64,000 nt of DNA from Ideonella sp. WA131b (GCA_023657425.1 JAGTJW010000001.1:1798001-1862000), one strand, 5' to 3'. Positions 55,097 to 64,000 are shown, numbered from the stretch's first letter. Program-made: numbers and translations. The notes: a model not told the origin generated them from the sequence alone.

Positions 55097-56359
55097 ATGC
55101 TTGGTGTCGATGAAGCGCAGCGCCCAGTGAAACCGAGTTTCCTAATCATTTCGCAGGTCTACGTGCCGGATCCGGCCAGCGTGGGCCAGCACGTAGCTGA
55201 CGCCGCGGCTGAGATGGCGCGGCGCGGATATCGAACGATCGTCTACACCGCATCACGGGGCTATGACGATCCGTCGCGCCGTTACCCAGCGCGGGAAGTT
55301 CTAGATGGCGTCGAGGTGCGTCGCCTACCCTTCTCGTCCTTTGGCAAGTCGTCCATCGCTGTGCGTCTGCTGGCGCAGTCGATCTTTCTGTTGCAAGCAG
55401 CCGTGCTGGGCATATGCACGCGTGGCTTGTGCGGTGTCATGGTCTCGACCTCCCCGCCGTTTTGTGGGATTGCGGGTGTCATCATCGGCGGGATCCGTCG
55501 GGTACCAGTCAAGTATTGGTTGATGGACCTCAACCCTGATCAGATGGTCGCGATGAAGCTCCTTCCCGCGAGTTCCCTGCCGGTAAGGATATTCGATGCC
55601 TTCAACAGAGCGATCCTCAGGCATTCGGCCAGCGTGATCGTCCTCGACCGGTTCATGGCCGCAAGGGTTTTGCATAAGCTGCCTGGTGTAGCGACCAAGC
55701 TGGAAGTCATGCCCCCCTGGCCACATGACAACCATCTGGAGAACCTTGCGCACAGTGACAACCCCTTTCGGCAGGCTAGGGTGTCACCCGGGAAGCTCGC
55801 GGTCATGTACTCGGGAAACCACTCGGCGGCGAACCCGCTCAGGACGCTGCTTGATGCAGCAAAACGGCTTGAGTCGGACCCTCGGCTGCTCGTGATCTCG
55901 ATCGGTGGCGGAGGGGCCAAAAGCGAAGTTGAAGACAGGATCGCTGCTGGTGCTTCGAACATCGTCTCTCTCCCCTATCAGCCTCTGGACCAGCTGCGGT
56001 TCTCGCTGAGCGCCGCTGACGTGCATGTGGTGTCAATCGGTTCCGATGTTGTCGGCATCGTGCATCCCTGCAAGGTCTACGGAGCAATGGCGGTCTCAAG
56101 ACCCATCTTGCTGCTGGGCCCCAGTCCAAGCCATATCAGCGACCTGATCAAGCAGTACGGCATTGGCTGGCAGATAAGCCATGGTGATGACGAGGGTGCG
56201 ATTCAGGTGCTTCGCCAAATTCTCGACACGCCGGCCAATATCTTGGATGAAATGGGGCGCCGAGCCGCCGACGCAGTTGCCCGAACGCTCAGCAGAGCGC
56301 AGTTGCTGAACCGTTTCTGTGACGTACTGCAGCGTGGACTGCCCGCACCCACGGCCTAA
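55097..56359 (+). CDS. family 4 glycosyltransferase (WcaI/WbuB-like)
   Basis: The 420-residue GT-B protein has an N-terminal domain with FLIISQVYVPDPASVGQHVAD and WLMDLNPDQM. The donor domain carries VMYSGNHSAANPLRTLL and VVGIVHPCKVYGAMAVSRPIL. This pattern is seen in colanic-acid WcaI and FucNAc transferase WbuB. A FucNAc role would fit the fnl genes nearby, but this is inference. GC content is lower than in the main cluster. Confidence 0.82.
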   Translation: MLGVDEAQRPVKPSFLIISQVYVPDPASVGQHVADAAAEMARRGYRTIVYTASRGYDDPSRRYPAREVLDGVEVRRLPFSSFGKSSIAVRLLAQSIFLLQAAVLGICTRGLCGVMVSTSPPFCGIAGVIIGGIRRVPVKYWLMDLNPDQMVAMKLLPASSLPVRIFDAFNRAILRHSASVIVLDRFMAARVLHKLPGVATKLEVMPPWPHDNHLENLAHSDNPFRQARVSPGKLAVMYSGNHSAANPLRTLLDAAKRLESDPRLLVISIGGGGAKSEVEDRIAAGASNIVSLPYQPLDQLRFSLSAADVHVVSIGSDVVGIVHPCKVYGAMAVSRPILLLGPSPSHISDLIKQYGIGWQISHGDDEGAIQVLRQILDTPANILDEMGRRAADAVARTLSRAQLLNRFCDVLQRGLPAPTA

Positions 56360-56391
56360 ACCAGCTGAAGTCGCAGACGGCTCCGTTCACG

Positions 56392-57564
56392 ATGAAGGTG
56401 ATGAATCTTGGCTTGGTGCGCCGAGCACGGAGAATTGATCGGCTTTGGTCGGTAGTGGCGTTCGTACGCCGCTTGTGGCAACCATCCTCCAGCCCAATGG
56501 CACTCGGACAGCCAACATCGTTTCTGGTGCTCGATCTTCATCTGATCGGCGATGCAGTGATGCTTCTGCCCTTCTTGGCAGCGATAAAGCGTCGCTATCC
56601 AACCGCTCAAGTCACGGTTGTGGCAGGGCCGTGGAATCGACCGGTACTCGCGAGCGATCCTTCGATCGACGAACTGATCGAGTTTTCGGCGCCATGGGTC
56701 AAGGGACAGGGCATACGAGCTTCCTGGACAGCATCGCGCAACCTCGTGCGACTATTGCGTTCGAAGCGGTGGGACGTTGGTATCGACACACGCGGCGATA
56801 TACGCAACATCCTCATCCTCTACTTTGCCAACTGCATCAGGCGCGTAGGCTTTGACTTCACTGGCGGCGCCAGCCTCCTCACGCAGGTCGTACCAGATGA
56901 CGGGCGTCTGGCGTCGCTTCTTGAGCATCACGAGCGCTTAGCGGCATGCCTCCACGCTTTCGACGGGCAGCCTTTTGTGTCTAAGCTTACGTTGACGGAT
57001 CAAGAGCGAGACAGCGCGTGGTCCATTGCACCCTACGTCGGATTCCATTTTGGGGCATCGTTGCCGCTTCGCCGCCTCCCGGTCGATGAAGCGGCTAAGC
57101 TTGTCGCGGCAAGCCTCAGCGATTGGAGCGGGCCTGCGTTGGTCTTCAGTACCCCAGATCTCGAAGCCTACGTAGAAACTTTGATGGCGGCCTTAAGCCC
57201 CGCATTGCAAGGCCGGTTGAAAGTCTGGCGCGGCGATCTGCGCAGCTTTATCGTGGCGGCAAGCAGAGCGCACGTTCTGTACACTATGGACAGTGGCCCA
57301 GCACATTTGGCCGCAGCAACAGGGAGTCCAACGGTAGTGATGTTTGGACCCAATAGAGCAGAGTACGCGGCGCCACGTGGCCGCAACGTAGTGAGCGTAC
57401 AGTTGGATCCGCCCTTGACCTGTCAGCCATGCGATCAGCATAAATGTGTGCACCCCAGTGACGTGCAGGCATGTTTGCGAGGCCGTGTACCCGATGCAGT
57501 TGCGGCAGGGCGTCGGCTCGTTGTTTCCGGCGAATCACTTCCGGCCTTGAGCCAAAAACCATGA
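56392..57564 (+). CDS. family 9 glycosyltransferase (heptosyltransferase)
   Basis: The 390-residue GT9 protein has LVLDLHLIGDAVMLLPFL, the family motif near the N-terminus, and a C-terminal DSGPAHLAAATGSPTVVMFGP typical of ADP-heptose:LPS heptosyltransferases. It overlaps gmhA by 4 bp (ATGA), and the neighbouring heptose genes support a heptose donor. The acceptor is unknown. Confidence 0.88.
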   Translation: MKVMNLGLVRRARRIDRLWSVVAFVRRLWQPSSSPMALGQPTSFLVLDLHLIGDAVMLLPFLAAIKRRYPTAQVTVVAGPWNRPVLASDPSIDELIEFSAPWVKGQGIRASWTASRNLVRLLRSKRWDVGIDTRGDIRNILILYFANCIRRVGFDFTGGASLLTQVVPDDGRLASLLEHHERLAACLHAFDGQPFVSKLTLTDQERDSAWSIAPYVGFHFGASLPLRRLPVDEAAKLVAASLSDWSGPALVFSTPDLEAYVETLMAALSPALQGRLKVWRGDLRSFIVAASRAHVLYTMDSGPAHLAAATGSPTVVMFGPNRAEYAAPRGRNVVSVQLDPPLTCQPCDQHKCVHPSDVQACLRGRVPDAVAAGRRLVVSGESLPALSQKP

Positions 57565-58151
57565 GCCTGTTTCTCTTTAACCTGCAGGAACATACTCGGC
57601 TGGTGGAACAACTGCATCTACTCGACCGAGAAGTGCAGCGGGCCATTGACGCCCTAACCGCGGTTTTGGCCAGCGGCGGCAAGCTATTGCTCTGCGGTAA
57701 CGGCGGGTCGGCCGCTGATTGTCAACACATCGCTGCCGAATTCGTAGGCCGATTCATGGATGAGAGGCGACCATTGCCGGCCATCTCGCTCAGCACCGAT
57801 ACCTCGGCGCTGACGTGCATCGGCAATGATTACTCCTTCGACGCAGTGTTTAGCCGCCAAGTGCGAGCGCTTGGCACGCCAAAGGATGCGCTGATCGCGA
57901 TCTCAACTTCAGGTAACTCGAGCAACGTCGTCAAAGCTGTTGAGGCGGCGCGTGAGATTGGCATGCTCACGCTCGGCCTTAGCGGGCGAGGTGGTGGCGC
58001 TTTGAGCCAGCGAGCGGAGCTGAACATCGTTGTTCCCCACGAAGTCACGGCGCGCATCCAGGAGGCTCACATCCTGATTGGGCACACGCTGTGCGGTGGC
58101 GTTGAACAGCAGTTAGGCCTAGTGCCAAAGACCGCGGAAAAACGCCCATGA
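57561..58151 (+). CDS. gmhA: phosphoheptose isomerase
   Basis: GmhA converts sedoheptulose 7-phosphate to D-glycero-D-manno-heptose 7-phosphate. The 196-residue SIS-domain protein has LLCGNGGSAADCQHIAAEF, read as LLCGNGGSAADCQH, and ISTSGNSSNVVKA, with the active-site AHILIGHTLCGGVE. ATG 57561 overlaps the GT9 stop, and its own stop overlaps the kinase start (ATGA). Lower GC than the upstream cluster. Confidence 0.93.
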   Translation: MSLFLFNLQEHTRLVEQLHLLDREVQRAIDALTAVLASGGKLLLCGNGGSAADCQHIAAEFVGRFMDERRPLPAISLSTDTSALTCIGNDYSFDAVFSRQVRALGTPKDALIAISTSGNSSNVVKAVEAAREIGMLTLGLSGRGGGALSQRAELNIVVPHEVTARIQEAHILIGHTLCGGVEQQLGLVPKTAEKRP

Positions 58152-59074
58152 GCGGACCAGTCCCCTCTGTCACCGTGGTTGGTGACTGCATGCTTGACCG
58201 GTATTGGGACGGCCGCGTGACGCGAATATCGCCAGAGGCGCCTGTGCCCATTCTTCACATGGGTAGTCAGAGCGACCGCCTCGGCGGCGCGGCCAATGTA
58301 GCCCTCAACGTCAGAAACCTCGGGGGAGCCGTGCGCCTGCTTGGCGTCGTCGGGGATGATGCCAACGGCCGCGACTTTCTGAATCTCTTGAGCGCAGAAG
58401 GGATCGGCCACGAACTGATTGTCGATGCGCGGGCGACGACCATCGTGAAGCTCCGCGTGGTCAGCCAGCATCACCAACTCCTGCGTGTTGACTTTGAGAG
58501 GCCGCTAGCAAAGGCTCTGGCTTCTGCAGTTGCGGAACGCTTTCGAAGCGAATTGCCTCGCAGCGGTTGCGTGGTGATGAGCGACTATGCGAAGGGCGCT
58601 CTGAACGAAGTCGGCATGATGATCCGTGCGGCCAAGGAGCGAGGCCTGTCGGTTGTCGTCGATCCAAAGGGTGACGAATTCAGTCGCTACACGGGAGCCG
58701 ACGTCATCACGCCCAACCAGGGCGAGCTCGCACAGGTTGTAGGCGCGTGGATCGATGAGGACGATCTTCAAGAAAAGGCGACAGCACTGCGCACGAGGCT
58801 CGGTATCGCCAGTTTGCTTTTGACGCGCTCAGAGCGGGGGATGAGCCTGTTCTCCGAGGCCTGCGGCGAATCTGGGCGCATGGACTTTCCGGCTGAAGCG
58901 CGCGAGGTCTATGATGTCACGGGTGCTGGCGATACCGCTATCGCTACCTTGGCAGTTATGCTTGCTGAAGGTCGTAACTTAATCGAGGCCACGAGGCTGG
59001 CAAATAGGGCTGCCGGTGTCGTGGTCGGGAAGTTCGGCACCTCCTCTGTGACACGTGGTGAATTGCTTGACTGA
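58148..59074 (+). CDS. D-glycero-D-manno-heptose-7-phosphate kinase (HldE N-terminal domain / HldA)
   Basis: The 308-residue PfkB-family kinase has GDCMLDRYWDG, GGAANVALNVRNLGG and the C-terminal anion-hole signature DVTGAGDTAIATLA. It corresponds to the kinase half of HldE or to HldA; there is no nucleotidyltransferase domain and none follows. gmhB and the adenylyl- or guanylyltransferase must lie elsewhere. It ends a four-gene operon with ATGA overlaps, after which comes an IS element. Confidence 0.9.
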   Translation: MSGPVPSVTVVGDCMLDRYWDGRVTRISPEAPVPILHMGSQSDRLGGAANVALNVRNLGGAVRLLGVVGDDANGRDFLNLLSAEGIGHELIVDARATTIVKLRVVSQHHQLLRVDFERPLAKALASAVAERFRSELPRSGCVVMSDYAKGALNEVGMMIRAAKERGLSVVVDPKGDEFSRYTGADVITPNQGELAQVVGAWIDEDDLQEKATALRTRLGIASLLLTRSERGMSLFSEACGESGRMDFPAEAREVYDVTGAGDTAIATLAVMLAEGRNLIEATRLANRAAGVVVGKFGTSSVTRGELLD

Positions 59075-59140
59075 CTGATCAATTGCGCTGCTAGCCTGTT
59101 AGGCTCGTGGAACTAGCACTCTGAAGCGCTGAGCGAAACT

Positions 59141-60623
59141 GGCCCCTCGTCATTTCGTGTGGAACCCAACAGACAGAATGGCCGGTCGTCGTCGAGCCCG
59201 GTGGGCATGTGGGCAGGCTGCCTTTGAGCCTGTCCATATGTCCACGGGGCGGTAGCCAGGAGTACTGATTTGAACGTTGGCGTGGAGGCGCTGTTCACCG
59301 GCGCATTGGGTCTGCAAGCACCATGGGTGGTGCGGGAGGTTCGGCTTGACACCGCCAAGCACCGCATCGATTTCGACGTTGAGTGCAAGCAGTCGCTGCT
59401 GGCGTGCCCGGCTTGCGGTGCGGCCTCGCAGAAGGTGCATGACCGGCTGCCGCGCTCGTGGCGGCATCTGGACTTTTTCCAGTACGAGGCGTGGCTGCAC
59501 GCCGAGGTGCCACGCGTGGGGTGCACGGCCTGCGGCAAGACGACGCAACTGACAGTACCGTGGGCTCGCCAGGGCAGCGGCTTCACGCTGCTGTTTGAAG
59601 CATTGGCGCTGACGATGTGCAGGGACTTGCCCGTGCGCCAGGCGGCCAGGGATCTGCGGGTGCGCGACAAGCAGTTGTGGCGCCGCATCGAGCACTACGT
59701 GAGCCAGGCGCGGAGCAAGCAGGACATGAGCCAGGTCCGCATCGTGGGCATCGACGAGACCAGCCTGCGCCGCGGGCATGACTACGTCACCGTGGTGCAC
59801 GACCTGGATGCCAAGCGGCTGCTGTTCTGCACGCCCGGACGTGAGCACCAGACGGTTCAGGCCTTCACGCAGGATCTGCATGCCCACGGCGGTGAGCCCA
59901 CAGCGATCGCCCACGTCTGCATGGACATGAGTGCGGCGTACCTCAAGGGGGCTGCCACCTACCTGCCCAACGCGCTGGTCAGCTACGACCGCTTCCACGT
60001 CGTCAAACTCGCAGGCGAAGCCATGGACGAGGTGCGCGCAGCCGAGTGGAAGACCGAGCAGGCGCAGGTGCAGCAGGAACTGGGCGTGCTGACGGCCAAG
60101 CAGCGCCGCTCCATCCTGTGGGGCATGCGCAGGAATCCTTCGGGCTGGACGGCCACGCAGCTTCAAGCCATGCACTGGTTGCAGCGAGCAAACCTGAAGA
60201 CTGCGCGTGCCTGGCGGCTGAAGATGGCGCTGCGCGAGGTGTTCGCCAACGCACGCCGCCACAACCAACCCGAGCTCGCTTGCGCCGAGTTGAAGGCCTG
60301 GCTGTCGTGGGCGCGGCGCAGTCGCCTGGAGCCCTTCAAGCGGCTGGCGGCCACGCTCAGAGACCACTTCGATTCAGTCGTGCGAGGCATGCTCGATCAC
60401 CGCAGCAACGCCTTCGTCGAGGCGATGAACGGGCTGATGCAGCAAGCCAAGCGCGCGGCCCGCGGCTTCAGGACAGCAGCCAACTTCATCGCCATCGCTT
60501 ATCTGCGCCTGGGCAAGCTCACCCACTTGCCGGCATCGCCCTTCGTGCCGGCAATGGCACTGTCAGCGGGCCTGACACAGCATCGGATGTGCGGTCAAGT
60601 TCCACACGGAACGGCATAGAGCC
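59141..60623 (+). mobile_element. ISL3-family insertion sequence (ends approximate)
   Basis: Imperfect ~30-bp inverted repeats bracket the transposase: the left begins GGCCCCTCGTCATTTCGTGT at 59141, and the right, read inward, begins GGCTCTATGCCGTTCCGTGT ending at 60623. About 20 of 30 bases pair. Flanking 8-bp sequences are not identical, so either the ends are slightly different or the duplication has decayed. Confidence 0.75.
59270..60619 (+). CDS. ISL3-family transposase
   Basis: The 449-residue protein has an N-terminal zinc-finger pair (CPACGAASQKVHDR and CTACGK) followed by the DDE core: GIDETSLRRGHDYVTVV, DMSAAYLKGAA, and the SNAFVEAMNGLMQQAKR stretch with the terminal Glu. This is the ISL3 arrangement. 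It is intact and could be active. It separates the heptose operon from the fnl genes. Confidence 0.92.
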   Translation: MNVGVEALFTGALGLQAPWVVREVRLDTAKHRIDFDVECKQSLLACPACGAASQKVHDRLPRSWRHLDFFQYEAWLHAEVPRVGCTACGKTTQLTVPWARQGSGFTLLFEALALTMCRDLPVRQAARDLRVRDKQLWRRIEHYVSQARSKQDMSQVRIVGIDETSLRRGHDYVTVVHDLDAKRLLFCTPGREHQTVQAFTQDLHAHGGEPTAIAHVCMDMSAAYLKGAATYLPNALVSYDRFHVVKLAGEAMDEVRAAEWKTEQAQVQQELGVLTAKQRRSILWGMRRNPSGWTATQLQAMHWLQRANLKTARAWRLKMALREVFANARRHNQPELACAELKAWLSWARRSRLEPFKRLAATLRDHFDSVVRGMLDHRSNAFVEAMNGLMQQAKRAARGFRTAANFIAIAYLRLGKLTHLPASPFVPAMALSAGLTQHRMCGQVPHGTA

Positions 60624-60777
60624 AGCACGTCGCCGTGACGGATCCGCACAGCGCCTTGTGGGTCAAGCGTGGCCTAAACGACAAACGGGGGCAGAAGACC
60701 CGAAGCTTCACCTGACTTGGTAGAAGCGCATCCTCGAAGAAAGCCAGGGTGTTACGAACATCCCGTCAATTGGGAGG

Positions 60778-60798
60778 GAATCTTAGTTATTAAGATTC
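60778..60798. terminator. hairpin downstream of fnlC
   Basis: GAATCTTA, GTTAT, TAAGATTC makes a perfect 8-bp stem 35 bp beyond the fnlC stop on the minus strand. No T-run follows, so termination is uncertain. It is AT-rich compared with its surroundings. Confidence 0.4.
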
Positions 60799-60832
60799 GG
60801 GCGAATTGTCTGAAGCGCAAGCAACATGGTGA

Positions 60833-61954
60833 TCAGCGCCGCCAGACGCGACGGTTGACGAAGCCGGTATAGCTGATGATGATGCGCAGCACCTTGTCTG
60901 ACACATTGGCTGGCTCGTAGTCTTTCACCAGTCTCAGCGAGCGTTCAGTCCCTCGCGATTGGGTTTCCAGGACTTTCAGGCCTTGAAGGACGCGCTCGAC
61001 ATCGAGCCCGACTAGCATCACGGCAGCTTCCTCAAAGCCCTCGGGACGCTCCTGAACCTCGCGCAGATTGAGTGCAGGAAAGTTCAGAATCGAAGACTCC
61101 TCGGTGATCGTTCCGCTATCTGAGAGCGTGGTGCGTGCATCCTTTTGCAGGCGCACATAGTCGAAAAAACCGAACGGCTTGTGAAACTGAACCATGGGGT
61201 GGGCGAGCAAGCCCAGAGCTTCCATGCGCTTTCGCGTCCGCGGATGTGTGGAGACGATCACGGGATCAGCGTAATGCTCAGCCAAAGCGTTCATGATCCC
61301 GAAGAGTTTGGCGAGGTTCTCCGGCACGTCGACGTTCTCCTCGCGGTGGCAACTGACCACGAAGTAGCGACCGGTCTGCAGCCCAAGACGCTGTACTGCT
61401 GTGGAGGCCTCAATGCCGGGCAAGTAGTGCTCGATTACCTCGCGCATTGGGCTGCCAGTCTTGATGACCTGATCCGGCGGCAATCCTTCGCGAAGCAGGT
61501 ACTCGCGGGCGATCTCGCTATACGTCAAATTGATGTCGGCGATGTGGTCAACAATTCGCCGATTGATCTCCTCAGGTACCCTGAAGTCGAAGCAGCGGTT
61601 CCCTGCCTCCATGTGGAAGATCGGAATCTTTCTCCGCTTGGCGGCGATCGCGCCCAGCGCACTGTTGGTGTCGCCCAGCAGAAGTAGAGCATCCGGACGG
61701 TGCTCGTCCAGAACACGATCGGTGGCAATGATCACCTGGCCGATGGTCTCCGCCGCCGTTGCACCTGCTGCGTTCAAGAAGTGGTCGGGCCTCCGGATGC
61801 CAAGCTCGCTAAAGAAGACATCATTCAGTTCGTAGTCGTAGTTCTGTCCTGTATGCACCAACACGTGGCTACAGTGAAGATCCAGCTTCTCAATCAGCCG
61901 TGAGAGCCTGATGATCTCCGGCCGCGTGCCGACGATCGTCATCACCTTAAGCAC
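60833..61954 (-). CDS. fnlC: WecB-like UDP-sugar 2-epimerase (FnlC/WbjD/CapG type)
   Basis: In the FucNAc pathway this enzyme epimerises C2 of UDP-L-PneNAc to UDP-L-FucNAc. The 373-residue protein has VMTIVGTRPEIIRLS, HTGQNYDYELNDVFF, HMEAGNRCFDFRVPEE and SDSGTITEESSILNFP. GTG 61954 gives the usual VLKVMTIVGTR start and overlaps fnlA by 8 bp; ATG 61942 is an alternative. Adjacency to fnlA and fnlB separates it from a housekeeping WecB. Confidence 0.88.
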   Translation of the reverse strand: MLKVMTIVGTRPEIIRLSRLIEKLDLHCSHVLVHTGQNYDYELNDVFFSELGIRRPDHFLNAAGATAAETIGQVIIATDRVLDEHRPDALLLLGDTNSALGAIAAKRRKIPIFHMEAGNRCFDFRVPEEINRRIVDHIADINLTYSEIAREYLLREGLPPDQVIKTGSPMREVIEHYLPGIEASTAVQRLGLQTGRYFVVSCHREENVDVPENLAKLFGIMNALAEHYADPVIVSTHPRTRKRMEALGLLAHPMVQFHKPFGFFDYVRLQKDARTTLSDSGTITEESSILNFPALNLREVQERPEGFEEAAVMLVGLDVERVLQGLKVLETQSRGTERSLRLVKDYEPANVSDKVLRIIISYTGFVNRRVWRR

Positions 61955-62960
61955 GAACGGCCTCCCGCACCAGATCCAGCGACATAAGCACGCGCTTGAC
62001 ACCTTCCCCGTCGAGCCGGTGGGTGTTGTGAGAGGTGTAATCCTCGAGCTTGGCGATCGTGAGTTCGCCCTCAACAAAGTACTTGTCGTAGTTAAGGTCT
62101 CGCGAGTCGGCTGGGATGCGGTAGTAGCCACCAAGATCCTCGCAGCGCACCATCTCCTCTCGCGAGACCAGCGACTCGAAAAGCTTTTCTCCGTGGCGGG
62201 TTCCGATGATCTTGATCTCGCTCTTGGCGCACAACAGATCTCGCATCGCCTGCGCGAGGTCGCCCACCGTGCAGGCGGGTGCCTTCTGCACGAAAATGTC
62301 ACCTGGCTGCGCGTGCTTGAACGCATAGAGAACGAGCTCGACCGACTCCTCCAGTGACATCAGGAACCGGGTCATGTTCGGGTCTGTGATCGTCAGCGGC
62401 TTACCTGCACGCAGTTGCTCCAAAAACAGGGGAATCACCGAACCCCGCGAAGCCATGACGTTGCCGTAGCGGGTGGCGCAGAGAACCGTTCGCTGCGGAT
62501 CGCACAGGCGCGAATTGGCGATCATTACCTTCTCCATCATCGCCTTGGACATGCCCATTGCGTTGATTGGGTACACAGCCTTGTCCGTGCTCAGCACCAC
62601 GCAACGGCTGACGCCTCTTGTGATCGAGGCGCGGATCACGTTCTCGGCGCCGATCACGTTCGTGCGCACTGCCTCCATAGGGTAGAACTCGCACGAAGGT
62701 ACTTGCTTCAGTGCGGCTGCGTGGAAGACGTAGTCCACTCCGATCAGCGCGTCGTAGATGCTGTCGTAGTTGCGGACGTCGCCGATGTAGAACTTAACCT
62801 TGTCGTTCTTCAATGCGATGCGCATGTCCTCTTGCTTCTTCTCGTCGCGGCTGAAGACGCGGATCTCGGCAAAGTCGCCTGATCGCAAGAAGCGCTCAAG
62901 CACCGCGTTGCCGAACGAACCCGTTCCGCCGGTGATGAGCAATACCTTGTCGTTGAACAT
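61947..62960 (-). CDS. fnlA: UDP-GlcNAc 4,6-dehydratase/5-epimerase (FnlA/WbjB/CapE type)
   Basis: First enzyme of UDP-L-FucNAc synthesis. The 337-residue soluble SDR has LLITGGTGSFGNAVLERFL, AAALKQVPSCEFYP and STDKAVYPINAMGMSKAMMEK, with Met at the usual Tyr position as in FlaA1/WbjB. No membrane domain, unlike the IS-split dehydratase upstream. ATG 62960 follows GGACCCCAGA; a TTG at 62984 overlapping the fnlB stop is possible. Confidence 0.92.
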   Translation of the reverse strand: MFNDKVLLITGGTGSFGNAVLERFLRSGDFAEIRVFSRDEKKQEDMRIALKNDKVKFYIGDVRNYDSIYDALIGVDYVFHAAALKQVPSCEFYPMEAVRTNVIGAENVIRASITRGVSRCVVLSTDKAVYPINAMGMSKAMMEKVMIANSRLCDPQRTVLCATRYGNVMASRGSVIPLFLEQLRAGKPLTITDPNMTRFLMSLEESVELVLYAFKHAQPGDIFVQKAPACTVGDLAQAMRDLLCAKSEIKIIGTRHGEKLFESLVSREEMVRCEDLGGYYRIPADSRDLNYDKYFVEGELTIAKLEDYTSHNTHRLDGEGVKRVLMSLDLVREAVRA

Positions 62961-62980
62961 TCTGGGGTCCTGTCTGGAAA

Positions 62981-63868
62981 TCAATCGGCCGCGGCGGCCT
63001 GGAACGCGTGCATGCGGGCGACAAGCGCTGGCCAGTCGTCCGGCGCGTAGCCAGTCTCCGTGCGGAAGCGGGTGGAGTCGAGCGAACGGTCGATGAGCAC
63101 CGCGTCGTCTTCGACGATCTCGATCTCCTTGCCGTAGGTGCGCGCGACAAGTTTGAGAAGGTCGAACTTGTTGATGGGCGATGCCGATACATGGTAGGTG
63201 CCGCGCAGCGCAGGCCGCGGCAGAACATGGTCGCGGATGACGCGCGCGAGCTCAATCGTTGGGAGCCCGGAGAACACCGCACGCCGATAACCGCTTACCC
63301 GCCCTTGCTGTGCGAGGAACCAGCCCACCAGTCCATTCGCGCTGCTGAGCTCGTGCCCGATGATGGAGGTGCGAAGCGTGACCGCGTGGGGGTAGTCCAC
63401 CTCGCCCAGCAACTTGCTCCGCCCATACAGGTCTTGTGCGTCCGGTGAGTCGCCCTCGATGTAGTTGCCTCGGGCGCCGGAGAAGACGCAGTCGGTACTA
63501 ACGTGCACGAGCCGCGCACGGGCGACGTCGCACAACCGCGCCAAGCGGTGCGGCAGCATCGCGTTGATTGGCAGCGCGAGAAGCGGGTCGTCCGCCTCTG
63601 CGAGCTGCTTAACAAGGCCGATGCAGTTGATCACCACTTGGGGCCGAACGGCCGAGAAGAGGCGCATCAGGCTGTCGGTGTTCTCAACGTCGACGCCAGC
63701 AATCACTCGCCGCCGAACGGCGGACGGCAGCTTCGCCAGTTGCGAGGTCGTCCGCATCGAGCCAAAGGCGGTGTAGCCGGGGCTGGCCGCAAAGAACCGC
63801 AGTACGGCGTTGCCTAGCATGCCAGAGGCGCCCAGAACAAGCACGGTGGTAGGCATGGGGTTGATCAT
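62981..63868 (-). CDS. fnlB: RmlD-like UDP-sugar reductase (FnlB/WbjC/CapF type)
   Basis: The 295-residue SDR has VLVLGASGMLGNAVLRFF, INCIGLVKQL, VHVSTDCVFSGARGNY and the YGRSKLLGEV catalytic motif of RmlD-type reductases. Next to fnlA and fnlC it likely reduces the 4-keto intermediate to UDP-L-PneNAc. A dTDP-rhamnose role is less likely because no rml genes are present. ATG 63856 is a possible alternative start. Confidence 0.83.
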   Translation of the reverse strand: MINPMPTTVLVLGASGMLGNAVLRFFAASPGYTAFGSMRTTSQLAKLPSAVRRRVIAGVDVENTDSLMRLFSAVRPQVVINCIGLVKQLAEADDPLLALPINAMLPHRLARLCDVARARLVHVSTDCVFSGARGNYIEGDSPDAQDLYGRSKLLGEVDYPHAVTLRTSIIGHELSSANGLVGWFLAQQGRVSGYRRAVFSGLPTIELARVIRDHVLPRPALRGTYHVSASPINKFDLLKLVARTYGKEIEIVEDDAVLIDRSLDSTRFRTETGYAPDDWPALVARMHAFQAAAAD

Positions 63869-63900
63869 CGTCGGGACTCCAGACTGCGCGAGGACGCCCG

Positions 63901-64000
63901 CTCACCACGGGGTGGCCTTGAGGTGCGCAGCGACCACCTCAAGAAGACTGACGCCATGGCCATCGGCGCCACATGATCGGGTGTCGACTGCGCCACCGAT
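63901..64000 (-). CDS. C-terminal part of an unidentified protein (partial)
   Basis: Reading from the right edge on the minus strand, 32 codons end IGGAVDTRSCGADGHGVS then LLEVVAAHLKATPW and TGA 63901-63903. Composition is protein-like, and a 32-bp gap to fnlB suggests the same operon. Family not recognised. Confidence 0.5.

Noticed and set aside
59133-60631. 8-bp target duplication for the ISL3 element
   Set aside because: The 8 bp on each side of the inferred ends are not the same, so no duplication is claimed.

Overview
The window comes from a very GC-rich betaproteobacterium. An aa3-type cytochrome oxidase operon with its DUF2244, DUF2970 and small-assembly-protein companions, a CIRCE-controlled rpoH, and the set of housekeeping neighbours all point to Burkholderiales, probably near Rubrivivax, Leptothrix or Ideonella. 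That placement is inferred from gene content and order, not from a search.

Region 1 (1-25.3 kb) is conserved chromosome. It holds the haem-copper oxidase structural and assembly genes (coxB, coxA, ctaG, coxC, SURF1, an SCO-like protein, ctaA, ctaB, SCO1), then convergent rpoH. After that come a nitroreductase-like lipoprotein, a MASE1/PAS hybrid histidine kinase coupled to ychF, a pirin, a MOSC protein, a UbiH-like hydroxylase, DUF3429 and DUF3108 proteins, an enoyl-CoA hydratase, a PNPOx-like protein and lysS.

Region 2 (25.4-45.3 kb) is a surface-polysaccharide cluster: five glycosyltransferases, a Wzx-type flippase, two methyltransferases, a DegT aminotransferase, a phosphoglycosyl transferase, a membrane 4,6-dehydratase, gmd and fcl. 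The phosphoglycosyl transferase is frameshifted at a (GC)6 run. The dehydratase is split by a 3.44-kb IS21-family element with a 5-bp target duplication and two extra genes. An AAA ATPase gene and a parDE/brnTA block interrupt the cluster.

Region 3 (45.3-53.9 kb) is a patchwork: 158-bp tandem repeats, broken toxin-antitoxin genes, a GSU2403-type nucleotidyltransferase cassette between 75-bp direct repeats, an S8 protease lipoprotein coupled to a putative outer-membrane barrel, a chimeric Phd/VapB antitoxin with a deleted vapC, and a second, decayed copy of the fcl 3' half.

Region 4 (53.9-64 kb) has visibly lower GC and was probably acquired by transfer: a GDP-mannose 3,5-epimerase homologue, a GT4 and a GT9 glycosyltransferase, gmhA and a heptose-7-phosphate kinase, an ISL3-type transposase, and on the minus strand fnlB-fnlA-fnlC for UDP-L-FucNAc.

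The most unusual theme is recurrent. Small cassettes, often toxin-antitoxin, sit at gene junctions bracketed by diverged direct duplications of the neighbouring gene ends. Inside them the toxins are internally deleted while the antitoxins remain. No tRNA, rRNA or CRISPR array was seen.
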